64,000 bases of DNA from Bradyrhizobium sp. CCBAU 51765. Lineage in GTDB: Bacteria > Pseudomonadota > Alphaproteobacteria > Rhizobiales > Xanthobacteraceae. Positions 1 to 8,857 of the stretch are shown here, one piece after another. Every line of letters begins with the position of its first letter. Position 1 is the stretch's first letter. The notes under the pieces are model-generated. The model was not told the origin of the DNA. It worked only from the letters and a program-made list of their open reading frames with translations, and made no database searches. Both the position numbers and the translations under genes were made by a program. The stretch spans positions 6,251,001 through 6,315,000 of the forward strand of contig NZ_CP030038.1 in the NCBI RefSeq assembly GCF_015291725.1, given 5' to 3'.

Positions 1-664
1 AGAACGGGTGCGGCGCGATGTTGATGGTGATCAGAAGATCGCCGGGCGGATGGCCCTGCGCGCTCTCGCCCTGCCCCCGGAGCCGAATTTGCTGGCCCTC
101 GGTGACGCCGGCCGGAATCTTGACGTTGAGCTCCTTGCCCGTCGGCAGCCGGACGCGCTTCTCGCCACCCTTGGCCGACTCTTCCAGCGAGACGGACATG
201 GCGACATTGACATCAAGATCGAGCCCAATGCCGCCGGTATCGAATTCGAACTGGGCGCCGCCGCCGGCCCCAGGCCGGGCGCCACGCACCCCGCCGCCGA
301 ACATGCTGTTGAGGATATCCTCGAACGCGCCGCCGCCCGGGCCGCCACCCGCACCGCCACTCCGGAACGTATAGCTTTCGAACCCGCCGGGACCTGCGCG
401 GCCGCGCGGCCCCCCGCCGCCAGGAAAACCCTGGAAGCGTGGCTTGCCCTCGGCATCAATCTCGCCGCGGTCAAACTGCTTGCGCTTGTCCTCGTCGCCG
501 AGGATCTCGTTGGCCGAGTTGATCTCGGCGAAGCGCTCGGCGGCCTTCGGATCACCCTTGTTGCTGTCCGGATGATGCTTCTTGGCCAGCTTGCGATAGG
601 CGCTCTTGATCGCGGCAGCGCTGGCGCTCCGCGGCACCCCCAAGACCTCATAGGGGTCGCGCAT
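1..664 (-). CDS. DnaJ-like chaperone (J domain plus C-terminal substrate domain), 3' part cut by window edge
   Basis: Co-chaperone that stimulates Hsp70 (DnaK) in the cytoplasm. The 221 visible residues start MRDPYEVLGV and carry the J-domain HPD motif at residues 31-33, a Gly/Phe-rich stretch (about 80-135), then the start of the peptide-binding C-terminal domain. The CxxCxGxG zinc repeats are absent between them, so this is a CbpA/DnaJ-class protein rather than full DnaJ. The ATG at 664 is preceded by AAGGAG nine bases upstream. The frame stays open to base 1, so the last part of the C-terminal domain lies outside the window. Confidence 0.9.
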   Translation of the reverse strand, partial: MRDPYEVLGVPRSASAAAIKSAYRKLAKKHHPDSNKGDPKAAERFAEINSANEILGDEDKRKQFDRGEIDAEGKPRFQGFPGGGGPRGRAGPGGFESYTFRSGGAGGGPGGGAFEDILNSMFGGGVRGARPGAGGGAQFEFDTGGIGLDLDVNVAMSVSLEESAKGGEKRVRLPTGKELNVKIPAGVTEGQQIRLRGQGESAQGHPPGDLLITINIAPHPF

Positions 665-770
665 TCGTCACGTCTCCTTCAAGAAATCGAATTGTTCAAA
701 GGGCTCCCCGCCCCACCTGCGGATCATGTGGGAAGAGAGTGGCATTTTTGCAACTAGGAGCGTGGTGAAC

Positions 771-1250
771 CTAGCTCCGCCACGGCTTTAGCGTATGAAT
801 CTCCCAACGGCCACGGCTCCTTTGGCAGCCGGCGCCCTGAAGCCAGCTTTCGGTGCTGCCGTTGACGTAGCTTGCCAGGAAGTCGCGGCATCTGCGTCCG
901 TCCTCGGCGGCATAGGACTGGGCGATCGGCGTCACCGAGCCGCGCGCCCCGGTCTCCGGATTCTCCCAGTGCTGGCTGGAATCCTTGTCGCCCTTGCTGA
1001 GCACGTCGGAGGCGGCATTGCGCGCGAAGGCGAGATCGGTCTCGGTGGGCGCCGCGTCTCTCGCCGGCCGCGCGATCGAGCCGGTGAGATCGCTGTCGTC
1101 AGTCCTGGCGAAGGCACTCGTGTCATTGCGGGAGAAGCTGCAGCCGCCGGCGCCGAGCCCGACCAGAATCATCGTCACGACGAGGCCGGAGGGCCGGATC
1201 GCCGATAGGCCAACGCGATCCCATGCCCTATATAGGGCGGTAGCGGACAA
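771..1250 (-). CDS. Small lipoprotein, surface-antigen-like C-terminus
   Basis: A hydrophobic segment ends in a lipobox-like LGAGGC, so the mature protein is probably anchored to a membrane through that Cys. The C-terminal part (RDFLASYVNG, then Trp-rich GRWEIHTLKPW) resembles the RT0821/Lpp0805 surface-protein family of alphaproteobacteria, whose function is unknown. The start is uncertain. I take TTG at 1250, which gives a basic stretch before the hydrophobic core. GTG at 1178 or ATG at 1172 would leave a very short signal. It is divergent from pdxH. Confidence 0.7.
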   Translation of the reverse strand: MSATALYRAWDRVGLSAIRPSGLVVTMILVGLGAGGCSFSRNDTSAFARTDDSDLTGSIARPARDAAPTETDLAFARNAASDVLSKGDKDSSQHWENPETGARGSVTPIAQSYAAEDGRRCRDFLASYVNGSTESWLQGAGCQRSRGRWEIHTLKPWRS

Positions 1251-1291
1251 GGACGCATTTTGGGCCGCGGGACGCAACTCGGACTCCAGAC

Positions 1292-1933
1292 ATGACCGAC
1301 ACGACCTCGATGAAACACCAGACACCCTTAACATCCGGTGATTTCACCGCCGCCGACGAGCCATTTGCGCTGTTCGAGACCTGGCTGAACGAGGCGACCA
1401 AGAGCGAGCCGAACGATCCGAATGCCATGGCGCTCGCAACCGTCGACCCTGACGGGCTGCCGGACGTCCGCATGGTGCTGATGAAGGGCTTCGATACCGA
1501 AGGTTTCGTCTTCTACAGCCACATCGCCAGCCAGAAGGGCCGCGAACTCGCCGCAAATCCTAAGGCGGCGTTACTGTTTCACTGGAAATCGCTGCGCCGT
1601 CAGGTCCGCATCCGCGGCAACGTGACGCCGGTGACCGACGCGGAGGCCGACGCCTATTTCGCGACGCGACCGAAGCAGGCCCAGATCGGCGCTTGGGCGA
1701 GCAAGCAGTCGCAGGAGCTGGAGAGCCGCTTCGCCTTCGAACAGGCCATCGCCAAGGTCGCGGCCAGATACGTCATCGGCGAAGTGCCGCGGCCGCCGGG
1801 CTGGAGCGGCTGGCGCATCACCCCCTCGCGGATCGAGTTCTGGCATGACCGGCCGTTCCGGCTGCACGACCGCATCGAATTTCGCCGTGACGCGGCCGGC
1901 CAACCGTGGTCCAAGACGCGGATGTATCCGTAA
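1292..1933 (+). CDS. pdxH: Pyridoxamine 5'-phosphate oxidase
   Basis: FMN-dependent oxidation of pyridoxamine or pyridoxine 5'-phosphate to pyridoxal 5'-phosphate, the last step of vitamin B6 synthesis and salvage. The 213 residues match the family length. Recognisable stretches are MALATVDPDGLPDVRMVLMK near the FMN site, FVFYSHIASQKGRELA, and the C-terminal GWRITPSRIEFW ending in the usual TRMYP. It is followed 19 bases later by an SDR gene on the same strand, so the two may be co-transcribed. Confidence 0.95.
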   Translation: MTDTTSMKHQTPLTSGDFTAADEPFALFETWLNEATKSEPNDPNAMALATVDPDGLPDVRMVLMKGFDTEGFVFYSHIASQKGRELAANPKAALLFHWKSLRRQVRIRGNVTPVTDAEADAYFATRPKQAQIGAWASKQSQELESRFAFEQAIAKVAARYVIGEVPRPPGWSGWRITPSRIEFWHDRPFRLHDRIEFRRDAAGQPWSKTRMYP

Positions 1934-1952
1934 AGATTGGGCCGCCTGAAAG

Positions 1953-2711
1953 ATGTCCATGCCGCATTCGTCCAATGCGCCGCGCCGCACGCTGCTCCTG
2001 ACCGGAGCCAGCCGCGGCATCGGCCACGCCACCGTCATCCGTTTTTCCTCGGCGGGCTGGCGCGTCATCACCTGCTCGCGGCATCCCTTCCCGGAGGACT
2101 GCCCGTGGGACGCCGGCCCTGAGGACCACATCCAGGTCGACCTCGGCAATCCCATGGATACCACCCGCGCGATTTCCGAAATCCGCGATCGGCTCGAGGG
2201 GGGCATGCTGCACGCCCTCGTCAACAACGCCGCGATCTCGCCGAAGGGGCCCGGCGGCTCTCGGCTCGGCTCGGTCGACACCGATCTCGACACCTGGACG
2301 CACGTCTTCCACGTCAACTTCTTCGCGCCGATCATGATGGCGCGCGGACTGATCGAGGAATTGAAGGCGGCCAAGGGCTCGGTGGTGAATGTCACCTCGA
2401 TCGCGGGCTCGCGCGTGCATCCCTTCGCAGGCGCGGCCTATGCCACCTCGAAAGCCGCGCTCGCCTCGCTGACGCGCGAGATGGCGTCCGATTTCGGCCG
2501 CATCGGCGTGCGCGTCAACGCGATCGCGCCGGGCGAGATCGACACCTCGATCCTGTCGCCGGGCACCGAGAAGATCGTCGAGCAGCAGATCCCGTTGCAC
2601 CGCCTCGGCACGCCCGACGAGGTCGCCAAGATCATCTATGTGCTGTGCACGGACACCAGCTCTTACGTCAACGGCGCCGAAATCCACATCAACGGCGGCC
2701 AGCACGTGTAA
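1953..2711 (+). CDS. SDR family NAD(P)-dependent oxidoreductase
   Basis: Classical short-chain dehydrogenase of 252 residues. The cofactor motif TGASRGIG is at residues 17-24, NNAA at 91-94, catalytic Ser149, and YATSK with Tyr163 and Lys167. The C-terminus (NGAEIHINGGQHV) is typical of 3-oxoacyl-ACP-reductase-like SDRs. The substrate cannot be read from sequence. It lies 19 bases after pdxH and is followed by an 11-bp-stem hairpin at 2743-2772. Confidence 0.88.
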   Translation: MSMPHSSNAPRRTLLLTGASRGIGHATVIRFSSAGWRVITCSRHPFPEDCPWDAGPEDHIQVDLGNPMDTTRAISEIRDRLEGGMLHALVNNAAISPKGPGGSRLGSVDTDLDTWTHVFHVNFFAPIMMARGLIEELKAAKGSVVNVTSIAGSRVHPFAGAAYATSKAALASLTREMASDFGRIGVRVNAIAPGEIDTSILSPGTEKIVEQQIPLHRLGTPDEVAKIIYVLCTDTSSYVNGAEIHINGGQHV

Positions 2712-2742
2712 CGCCAAGGGTCAGCCGGGACGATGCAAGCGT

Positions 2743-2772
2743 CGAGCCCGGAATCTCGAGCTTCCGGGCTCG
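2743..2772 (+). terminator. Hairpin after the SDR gene
   Basis: An 11-bp perfect stem (CGAGCCCGGAA pairing with TTCCGGGCTCG) with an 8-base loop lies 31 bases after the SDR stop. There is no T tract, so it could be a processing or weak termination structure rather than a classical intrinsic terminator. The DNA from 2773 to 2898 shows nothing else I can name. Confidence 0.4.
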
Positions 2773-2898
2773 GTCCAGCGGACCGCCGGGAACAACGAAC
2801 ACAATTGCACAGCTGAGTTTGGTTGCAGCTCGCGGGCGGAAGCAAGGCGATCCAGACAACGCCGCCGCAAGGCCTGGATCGCCCTTACCTTCCGTTCC

Positions 2899-3117
2899 TC
2901 AATCGAGTCGAATCCGACGTGACCTCTCGCGCGACCGCGGAGCGGCCGTGCTGAATGCAGTCGAGCAGTCGTCGTCGTTCTCACCATCGAGCAGCGGAGC
3001 ACCACAGTGCCGGCACATGCGTGCCGACATCGACGGCGCCTTGCCGCTCGCCAGGACCTGGCGATAGTTCGCCAGATCGATGACGTTGCGGGGCGTCGTT
3101 ATGTGTTTCTCAACCAT
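2899..3117 (-). CDS. Small conserved-type protein with CxxC motif
   Basis: A 72-residue protein starting MVEKHITTPRNVIDLANYRQ. It contains CRHCGAPLLDGENDDDC, a zinc-ribbon-like CxxC followed by a third Cys, and a basic Arg/Ser-rich tail. The N-terminal pattern resembles short hypothetical proteins common in Bradyrhizobium. No function can be assigned. It is transcribed alone, convergent with the SDR gene and in the same direction as corA. Confidence 0.6.
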   Translation of the reverse strand: MVEKHITTPRNVIDLANYRQVLASGKAPSMSARMCRHCGAPLLDGENDDDCSTAFSTAAPRSRERSRRIRLD

Positions 3118-3322
3118 GGCTGTTCCTCGCGGCTACGCACTGCTTATCGCAGACAAGTTTCGCGTAAACGTTCAGCCCACCGCTCAAATTTTACCGGAGG
3201 AATTGCGGCATGGCGCGGACATCACGGCGCCGCCTCAATCCCGATCTATTCTGCGACACGTTCTACTTTGTCTCCGCGAGCGGCGTAAGGTCTCGGTAGG
3301 TATCTTCGCTCGAGCACGACTC

Positions 3323-4300
3323 CTACAGCCACTTCTTCCATTTGAAGATCCAGTAAGGGACGACCGCGGCGGCCAGCATCATCACTAGCGCCATCGGATA
3401 GCCGTGTACCCATTCGAGTTCCGGCATCACCTTGAAGTTCATGCCGTAGACCGAGGCGATCAGCGTCGGCGGCATCAGGACGACGGCCATCACCGAGAAC
3501 AGCTTGATGATGTTGTTCTGCTCGAGATTGACGACGCCGAGCATGGCGTCGAGCACGAAGGTGATCTTGTTGGAGAGATAGGAGGCGTGGTCGGTCAACG
3601 AGGCGACGTCGCGCTGCATGGTCTTGAGCTGCTCGCGCATGTCCTTCGACCATTTCACGCCCTCGACCACCGCGGACAGGAACGTCACGACGCGACCGAT
3701 CGACACCAGACTCTCGCGAACCTTCGAGGTCAAATCACCCTTGCGGCCGATCGAGATCAGGATCTGGGAATATCTCTTTGCCTGCCCATGGCGCTCGCTC
3801 TCGGGCTCGAAGATGTCGTGCGAGACCTGATCGATCTCGGCGCCGCAACGCTCCAGAATATCGGCGCAGCGGTCGATCACCGCATCCAGCAGTTCCATCA
3901 GCACCATCTCACCCGTGACGGAAGGCGCGCAGGAGCGGGAGAGCTTGGCCTCGACCAGCGCGAACGGCTTCGGCTGGTCATACCGCACCGTCACCAGGCG
4001 GTGGTCGCCGAGGATGAACGTCACCGCCGTGGTCCGGGGCATGTCGGTATCGGAGTGGCACATCAGCGTCGCTGTCATGTAGCGCGCGCCGTTCTCCATA
4101 TAGAGGCGGCTGGAGATCTCGATCTCCTGCATGTCTTCCCGGGTCGGGATGGCGATCCCCGCGAGCCGCTCCACCGCCTTGTCCTCGGCCGCGCTCGGAT
4201 TGACGAGGTCGATCCAGACGGCGTTCTCCGGCACGGCCGCAAGATCCTCGATGACCGCCTTCTTCAGGGCGGACTCGGAGGGAACAAATACCGAAAACAT
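3323..4300 (-). CDS. corA: CorA family divalent cation (Mg2+/Co2+) transporter
   Basis: Pentameric inner-membrane channel for Mg2+ (also Co2+/Ni2+). The 325 residues comprise a long charged cytoplasmic N-terminal domain and two C-terminal membrane helices. The first ends in the signature YGMNF, and a basic tail (IFKWKKWL) follows the second. The ATG at 4300 (MFSVFVPSE) is chosen over an upstream in-frame ATG because GGAG lies six bases before it. The gene stands alone with a 331-base divergent upstream region. Confidence 0.93.
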   Translation of the reverse strand: MFSVFVPSESALKKAVIEDLAAVPENAVWIDLVNPSAAEDKAVERLAGIAIPTREDMQEIEISSRLYMENGARYMTATLMCHSDTDMPRTTAVTFILGDHRLVTVRYDQPKPFALVEAKLSRSCAPSVTGEMVLMELLDAVIDRCADILERCGAEIDQVSHDIFEPESERHGQAKRYSQILISIGRKGDLTSKVRESLVSIGRVVTFLSAVVEGVKWSKDMREQLKTMQRDVASLTDHASYLSNKITFVLDAMLGVVNLEQNNIIKLFSVMAVVLMPPTLIASVYGMNFKVMPELEWVHGYPMALVMMLAAAVVPYWIFKWKKWL

Positions 4301-4631
4301 GAAAAGCTCCAGAGATCCTGCGACAGCCAGCACTTAGCGCGATTCTGGCGGGTTCACGATGACAACAACATTAACGGAGCGTTTGGACTTGCGGCGATCC
4401 GGGGCTCAACTGTGGCATGAAATCGACAGTTCGGCGCCTCCTGCCGAAAAACCTGCACAACAGCGCAAAATTTGCGGCAGAAAAGCCACAGCTGGGCCCT
4501 CGTAGCGCGGGATAAGCCCTTCAGAGCTGGAATTGCGGCGGATTTCGACGATAATGGGCTTAACGGAGTCGAGGAACTTGGGCGCCAAGCTCAAGCCTTC
4601 CGTGCGGTATTGTTTTGATTGGAACCAAACC
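4301..4631. promoter_or_regulatory. Divergent intergenic region between corA and the L,D-transpeptidase gene
   Basis: This 331-base gap separates two divergently transcribed genes and must hold both promoters. I see an imperfect dyad around 4440-4485 (CTGCCGAAA with TTTGCGGCAG). No recognisable Mg2+ riboswitch, operator or small gene was found. Confidence 0.4.
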
Positions 4632-5318
4632 ATGTCGTCGCTGAAAGTTATGTTGGGGATTTTTGCCGCCGGCCTGATGCTGTCGGGCTGCATGCAGGCC
4701 ACTCACTATGAGGCGACCGACACCAAGTCCTTCAAGCCGAAGGACAAGGAACTGCTCGCCAAGGTCAAGTACGAGAACACCCCGGTCGCAGAGCCGTTCC
4801 GCCGCGCCATCGTCGAATACCACCGCAAGGAATCGCCGGGCTCGATCGTGGTCGATTCCGACAACCATTACCTCTATTACGTGCTCGAGGGCGGCAAGGC
4901 GATCCGCTACGGCATCACCGTTGGCGAAGAGGCCATGGCCTGGTCGGGCATCGCCAAGGTGGGCAGCAAGACCGAGTGGCCGGCCTGGCACCCCACCCCC
5001 GGCGAAATTTCGCGTCTGGGCGTGCCGACCTATGTCGCCCCCGGCCCGGACAATCCGATGGGCTCCCGCGCGCTGTACCTCTATTCGGGCGGCAAGGACA
5101 CGCTGTTCCGCATCCACGGCACCAACCAGCCGGAATATATCGGTGCCTCGATCTCGTCAGGCTGCATCCGCCTGACCAACGAGGACGCGATCGATCTCTA
5201 TGATCGCGTCAAGGTTGGCACCCTTGTCGTGGTGCTCGAGCCCAAGCACGGCGACTCGCCGTACAATTCGCGATTGGCGCTCGGCAACAGCCAAACCGGC
5301 CAGGCGGCCAGCTACTGA
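4632..5318 (+). CDS. L,D-transpeptidase (YkuD domain) lipoprotein
   Basis: Periplasmic peptidoglycan enzyme that makes 3-3 cross-links or attaches proteins to peptidoglycan. The 228 residues start with a short signal and lipobox LSGC (Cys20), so the protein is probably membrane-anchored. The YkuD domain spans about 70-215, with the catalytic pair His162 (IHGTN) and Cys178 (SSGCIRL). The ATG at 4632 is the natural start because it directly precedes the signal peptide. The gene ends just before a strong bidirectional terminator. Confidence 0.92.
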   Translation: MSSLKVMLGIFAAGLMLSGCMQATHYEATDTKSFKPKDKELLAKVKYENTPVAEPFRRAIVEYHRKESPGSIVVDSDNHYLYYVLEGGKAIRYGITVGEEAMAWSGIAKVGSKTEWPAWHPTPGEISRLGVPTYVAPGPDNPMGSRALYLYSGGKDTLFRIHGTNQPEYIGASISSGCIRLTNEDAIDLYDRVKVGTLVVVLEPKHGDSPYNSRLALGNSQTGQAASY

Positions 5319-5345
5319 TCGCCAACGATCTCTGGACAGCAAAAG

Positions 5346-5370
5346 GCGCCGGTTTTACCGGCGCTTTTTT
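5346..5370. terminator. Bidirectional intrinsic terminator
   Basis: Perfect 8-bp stem (GCGCCGGT with ACCGGCGC) and a 3-base loop, followed by six T on the + strand. On the minus strand the stem is followed by TTTT. It serves the transpeptidase gene and the convergent extensin-like gene, whose TAA stop (5355-5357) lies in the loop and stem. Confidence 0.85.
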
Positions 5371-6386
5371 GTTGCCTGCTTGGACGATGGAGGCTTCTTG
5401 GCAGGGGGCGATTTCTCTTCAGGTGAAGACGATTTCTCCGCCGGCTCGTCGTCAGCACCTTCCTTCGCCTCAGGCTTTGCCGCGACCTCGCGCGGCGGCG
5501 CCTCCTCGGGACGTTCCGCCGGCAGGAGCGGGGCGACCTGCGGCAGAGGATCCCAGACGTTCCATTGGCAGATGCGGTAGTCGTTGCGGCGCTGCGCCAG
5601 ATCGAGATGGATATGGTCCTCATGGTACCAGTCCGAGCCAGGACCGAGCACGGTGGAAAAGCGCGCGCAGACCGAGTGCAGCACGCGCTCGCGAACGTCG
5701 CGCGACAGGGCGCGGTCCGTGAGGCCGATCGACTGCCCATTGGCAAGCTTGATGGCGCGGATGTCGATGGCATTGGCCTTCCCGTGCTCGGACAGCAGCG
5801 CGCCGGCGACGCGGTTGCGACCGCGGCACTCGAAGGAATCGAAATTGTCGAGGTCGCTGATGGGCGAGCCGAGGCTGGTGGCCAGCGGCACCATGTCCTT
5901 GCGCAGCCAATCGGCGATCGCGGACGCCATGGTGCAGCGAAGGATGGCCGCCGGCTTGACCGTCACCTTGCGCTGGTCCGGCAGCACGACCGCTTCCAGC
6001 CGCACCAGATCCTCGCCGCCGCAGGCGCCGGGGCCGCGGATGTCCGGGATCGAGGGCGCGATCGCAATGTCCTCCGTCAGCGCGAGGCGGCAGGCTGAGG
6101 CCTGTTTCTGGGGTGGCGGCGCAGCCTCGGCGGGCTTGTCGGCGCTCGGCTTGTCCGCGAGGGGCTTGTCGTCAGCGCCCGGCGGGGCCTCGTCCGATGC
6201 CTTGGGCGCCTCCTCGGGGCGCGGTCTCGGCAACGGGATCTTGGCGGAATGAACCGCGGGGCGCGGCCGGGGTGCGGCGATCCCGAAGATGTCCAGCGGG
6301 GATGCATGCCTGCGCGCCTCCGCCGTCCCGGCGAGCCCGAGCGATAAACCGATTGCAGCGGTAACAATTGCCGCCCGAGCGGACAT
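5355..6386 (-). CDS. Extensin-like secreted protein
   Basis: The product begins with a signal peptide (MSARAAIVTAAIGLSLGLAG, then TAEA), followed by a Pro/Ala/Lys-rich low-complexity linker, then a Cys-containing extensin-like C-terminal domain (about residues 95-285 of this start). That domain includes the conserved DWYHEDHIHLD stretch, a candidate metal or active-site motif. A second Pro/Lys/Glu-rich tail follows. Role is inferred only: cell-envelope or wall-associated hydrolase-like. An in-frame ATG at 6437 would add 17 residues; neither start has a good ribosome site. Confidence 0.82.
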   Translation of the reverse strand: MSARAAIVTAAIGLSLGLAGTAEARRHASPLDIFGIAAPRPRPAVHSAKIPLPRPRPEEAPKASDEAPPGADDKPLADKPSADKPAEAAPPPQKQASACRLALTEDIAIAPSIPDIRGPGACGGEDLVRLEAVVLPDQRKVTVKPAAILRCTMASAIADWLRKDMVPLATSLGSPISDLDNFDSFECRGRNRVAGALLSEHGKANAIDIRAIKLANGQSIGLTDRALSRDVRERVLHSVCARFSTVLGPGSDWYHEDHIHLDLAQRRNDYRICQWNVWDPLPQVAPLLPAERPEEAPPREVAAKPEAKEGADDEPAEKSSSPEEKSPPAKKPPSSKQATKKRR

Positions 6387-6502
6387 ATAGCCGCGACAAG
6401 ACCATTTGCGGCGAAAGTCCGGCACGCTAAAAGTCATGACAAGTCTTTGGCCCAATGCTGAGAGCGACAACGCGCCCAGCGACTTTTCGGAGGAACGTCG
6501 GA

Positions 6503-8131
6503 ATGCTCGGTTTGATGCAAGATTGGCCCCTGCTCTGCCACCGGATCATCGAACACGCCGCCAGGATTCATGGCAAGCAGGAGGTGGTCACACGCTCGGT
6601 CGAGGGACCGATCCACCGCACCAATTACGCCGAGATCCACAAGCGCGCCCTCAAGGTCTCGCAAATGCTGGAGCGCGACGGCATCAAGCTCGGCGACCGG
6701 GTCGCAACGATCGCCTGGAACACCTGGCGCCATCTCGAGGTCTGGTACGGCATCATGGGGATCGGTGCCATCTGCCATACCGTCAACCCCCGCCTTTTCC
6801 CGGAGCAGATCGCCTGGATCATCAATCATGCGCAGGATCGCATCGTGATGACCGACATCACCTTCGTTCCGATCCTGGAGAAGATCGCCGACAAGTTGCC
6901 GAGCGTGGAGCGCTACGTCGTGCTCACCGACAAGGCGCATATGCCGGAGACCACGCTGAAGAATGTTGTCGCCTACGAGGACTGGATCGCCGAGGCCGAC
7001 GGCAAATTCAAGTGGAAGGAGTTCGACGAGAACACGGCAGCGGCGATGTGTTACACCTCCGGCACGACCGGCGATCCCAAGGGTGTGCTGTATTCGCATC
7101 GCTCCAACGTGTTGCACGCGCTGATGGCCAACAATGTCGACGCGCTCGGCACCAGCGCGTCCGAGACAATGCTGCCGGTGGTTCCGCTGTTCCATGCCAA
7201 CAGCTGGGGCATCGCCTTTTCCGCGCCCTCGCAGGGCACCAAGCTGGTCATGCCGGGCGCCAAGCTCGACGGCGCCTCGGTCTATGAGCTGCTCTCGACC
7301 GAGAAGGTGACGCACACCGCCGGCGTGCCGACGGTGTGGCTGATGCTGCTTCAGCACATGGCCGCCAACAATCTCAAGCTGCCGGATCTGAAGATGGTGA
7401 TCTGTGGCGGCTCGGCGATGCCGCGCTCGATGATCAAGGCCTTCCTCGACATGGGCTCCAACGTCCGTCACGCCTGGGGCATGACCGAGATGAGCCCGAT
7501 CGGCAGCGTCGCGGCGCTGAAGCCTCCGTTCCACAGTGCGACGGGCGATGCCAAGCTCGACGTGCTCCAGATGCAGGGTTATGCGCCCTTCGCGGTGCAG
7601 ATGAAGATCACCGACGATGCCGGCAAGGAGCTGCCCTGGGACGGCAAGACCTTCGGCCGCCTCAAGGTCTCCGGCCCTGCCGTGGCCAAGGCCTATTACC
7701 GGGTCGACACTAACATCCTCGACGAGGAAGGCTTCTTCGACACCGGGGACGTCTCGACGATCGACGAGGACGGCTACATGCGGATCACCGACCGCTCCAA
7801 GGACGTGATCAAGTCCGGCGGCGAGTGGATCTCCTCGATCGACCTCGAAAACCTCGCAGTCGGCCATCCGGCCGTGGCGGAAGCCGCGGTGATCGGCGTA
7901 TTCCATCCCAAATGGGATGAGCGGCCGCTCTTGATCGTGCAGCTCAAGCAGGGTCAGCAGGCCACACGTGAGGACATCCTGAAGTTCATGGACGGCAAGA
8001 TCGCCAAATGGTGGATGCCCGACGATGTCGCCTTCGTCGAAGGTATCCCACATACGGCCACCGGCAAGATCCTGAAGACGGCACTGCGCGACCAATTCAA
8101 GGATTATCGCTTCCCGAACGCGGCGGCGTAA
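6503..8131 (+). CDS. Acyl-CoA ligase, 3-(methylthio)propionyl-CoA ligase-like
   Basis: ATP-dependent acyl-adenylate-forming enzyme of 542 residues. It has the AMP-binding motif YTSGTTGDPKG (about 183-193), HAWGMTEMSP, the hinge stretch TGDVSTIDEDGY with DRSKDVIKSGGEWIS (about 413-443), and the C-terminal catalytic Lys in TATGKILK. The N-terminus MLGLMQDWPLL is typical of the DmdB-like/medium-chain ligase group, so the substrate may be methylthiopropionate or a short fatty acid; sequence alone does not decide. GGAGGA lies eight bases before the ATG. Confidence 0.9.
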   Translation: MLGLMQDWPLLCHRIIEHAARIHGKQEVVTRSVEGPIHRTNYAEIHKRALKVSQMLERDGIKLGDRVATIAWNTWRHLEVWYGIMGIGAICHTVNPRLFPEQIAWIINHAQDRIVMTDITFVPILEKIADKLPSVERYVVLTDKAHMPETTLKNVVAYEDWIAEADGKFKWKEFDENTAAAMCYTSGTTGDPKGVLYSHRSNVLHALMANNVDALGTSASETMLPVVPLFHANSWGIAFSAPSQGTKLVMPGAKLDGASVYELLSTEKVTHTAGVPTVWLMLLQHMAANNLKLPDLKMVICGGSAMPRSMIKAFLDMGSNVRHAWGMTEMSPIGSVAALKPPFHSATGDAKLDVLQMQGYAPFAVQMKITDDAGKELPWDGKTFGRLKVSGPAVAKAYYRVDTNILDEEGFFDTGDVSTIDEDGYMRITDRSKDVIKSGGEWISSIDLENLAVGHPAVAEAAVIGVFHPKWDERPLLIVQLKQGQQATREDILKFMDGKIAKWWMPDDVAFVEGIPHTATGKILKTALRDQFKDYRFPNAAA

Positions 8132-8440
8132 CGGGCTGGCTGCCACCCTCATAGGCGCTAACTTAACGCTTGCCGTCGGTGCCGCGGACCGCCGTCACAG
8201 CTGCCGGTCAGCAGTCGACCAGACCACGCCGTTCAACGCGGTCTCGCCGATTGCAGTCGATCACGCGGGCCAAAGCGGACGATCGGCAAATGGCGCTCCT
8301 TGGCCGTTCCTCAGGCTCGAAGTGCTTCGTAGCCACATGTGGTCGTTCGCCGAGCGGTTGTGCCGGAAGGGACCGTTCTGCCGACTCGTGCGCGATGCCG
8401 AGCGTGATCAGGACTGTAGCCGGCGGTGGGCAGCGACAGC
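8132..8440. other. Gene-free stretch at the left edge of the accessory block
   Basis: 309 bases between the convergent acyl-CoA ligase gene and the SCP2-like gene. No convincing reading frame, terminator, repeat or RNA gene was found. It marks the change from core genes to the 8.4-13.5 kb accessory block and may be degraded DNA. Confidence 0.4.
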
Positions 8441-8857
8441 TCAGATTGTGCGCCTAACGATGCCGTCGTGGGCCATGTCCAAGATAGGTGCGAGCGGCCC
8501 CAGATCGCCGCTGACCCGCAACTCGCCTCGGGCAACAGCCTCGGCCAGCGTCCGGCGATAGATAGGGTCGGCGCTGAACAGCAGGTTGAGCCGTCGCGCG
8601 GTTGGACCGGTAACCTCGATCACGACGTCCGCTGCTTCGTCAGCACCGACGCCCGTTCGGCAGGCAAGGGCCCCGTCATCAACATCGACACGTAGACCTT
8701 GGCAAAACTCATTTTCGAGCTCTGCGCCGTCAATGTATCGCTCGATTATCGACATGCGCAGGCCTCGGGGAAGCCCGAGTTGGGCTGCAGCCTTGACGAT
8801 CTCGTCACCCACCATGTCGAACCAGGCGAGGCTGCCCTGCGGCAAATTCCCGGTCAC
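8441..8857 (-). CDS. SCP2 sterol-transfer-like protein
   Basis: A 138-residue protein with a fold pattern like SCP2/alkyl-sulfatase C-terminal domains (VDDGALACRTG, VVIEVTG, then LARGEL-like 'AVARGELRVSGDLGPL'), which usually bind hydrophobic ligands. The start is taken as GTG at 8857, whose GTGA overlaps the TGA stop of the upstream oxidoreductase by four bases. This arrangement implies translational coupling. The two proteins probably work on the same lipid-like or quinone-like substrate, but that is inference. Confidence 0.65.
   Translation of the reverse strand: MTGNLPQGSLAWFDMVGDEIVKAAAQLGLPRGLRMSIIERYIDGAELENEFCQGLRVDVDDGALACRTGVGADEAADVVIEVTGPTARRLNLLFSADPIYRRTLAEAVARGELRVSGDLGPLAPILDMAHDGIVRRTI

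Noticed and set aside
31..651. 206-codon minus-strand frame near the start
   Set aside because: Out-of-frame reading of the DnaJ-like gene, which has the HPD motif in the neighbouring frame.
2773..2898. Possible small gene after the SDR
   Set aside because: No frame with a ribosome site or sensible composition.
4406..4702. 98-codon minus frame before the transpeptidase gene
   Set aside because: Overlaps the signal peptide of the transpeptidase and lacks a ribosome site or family pattern.
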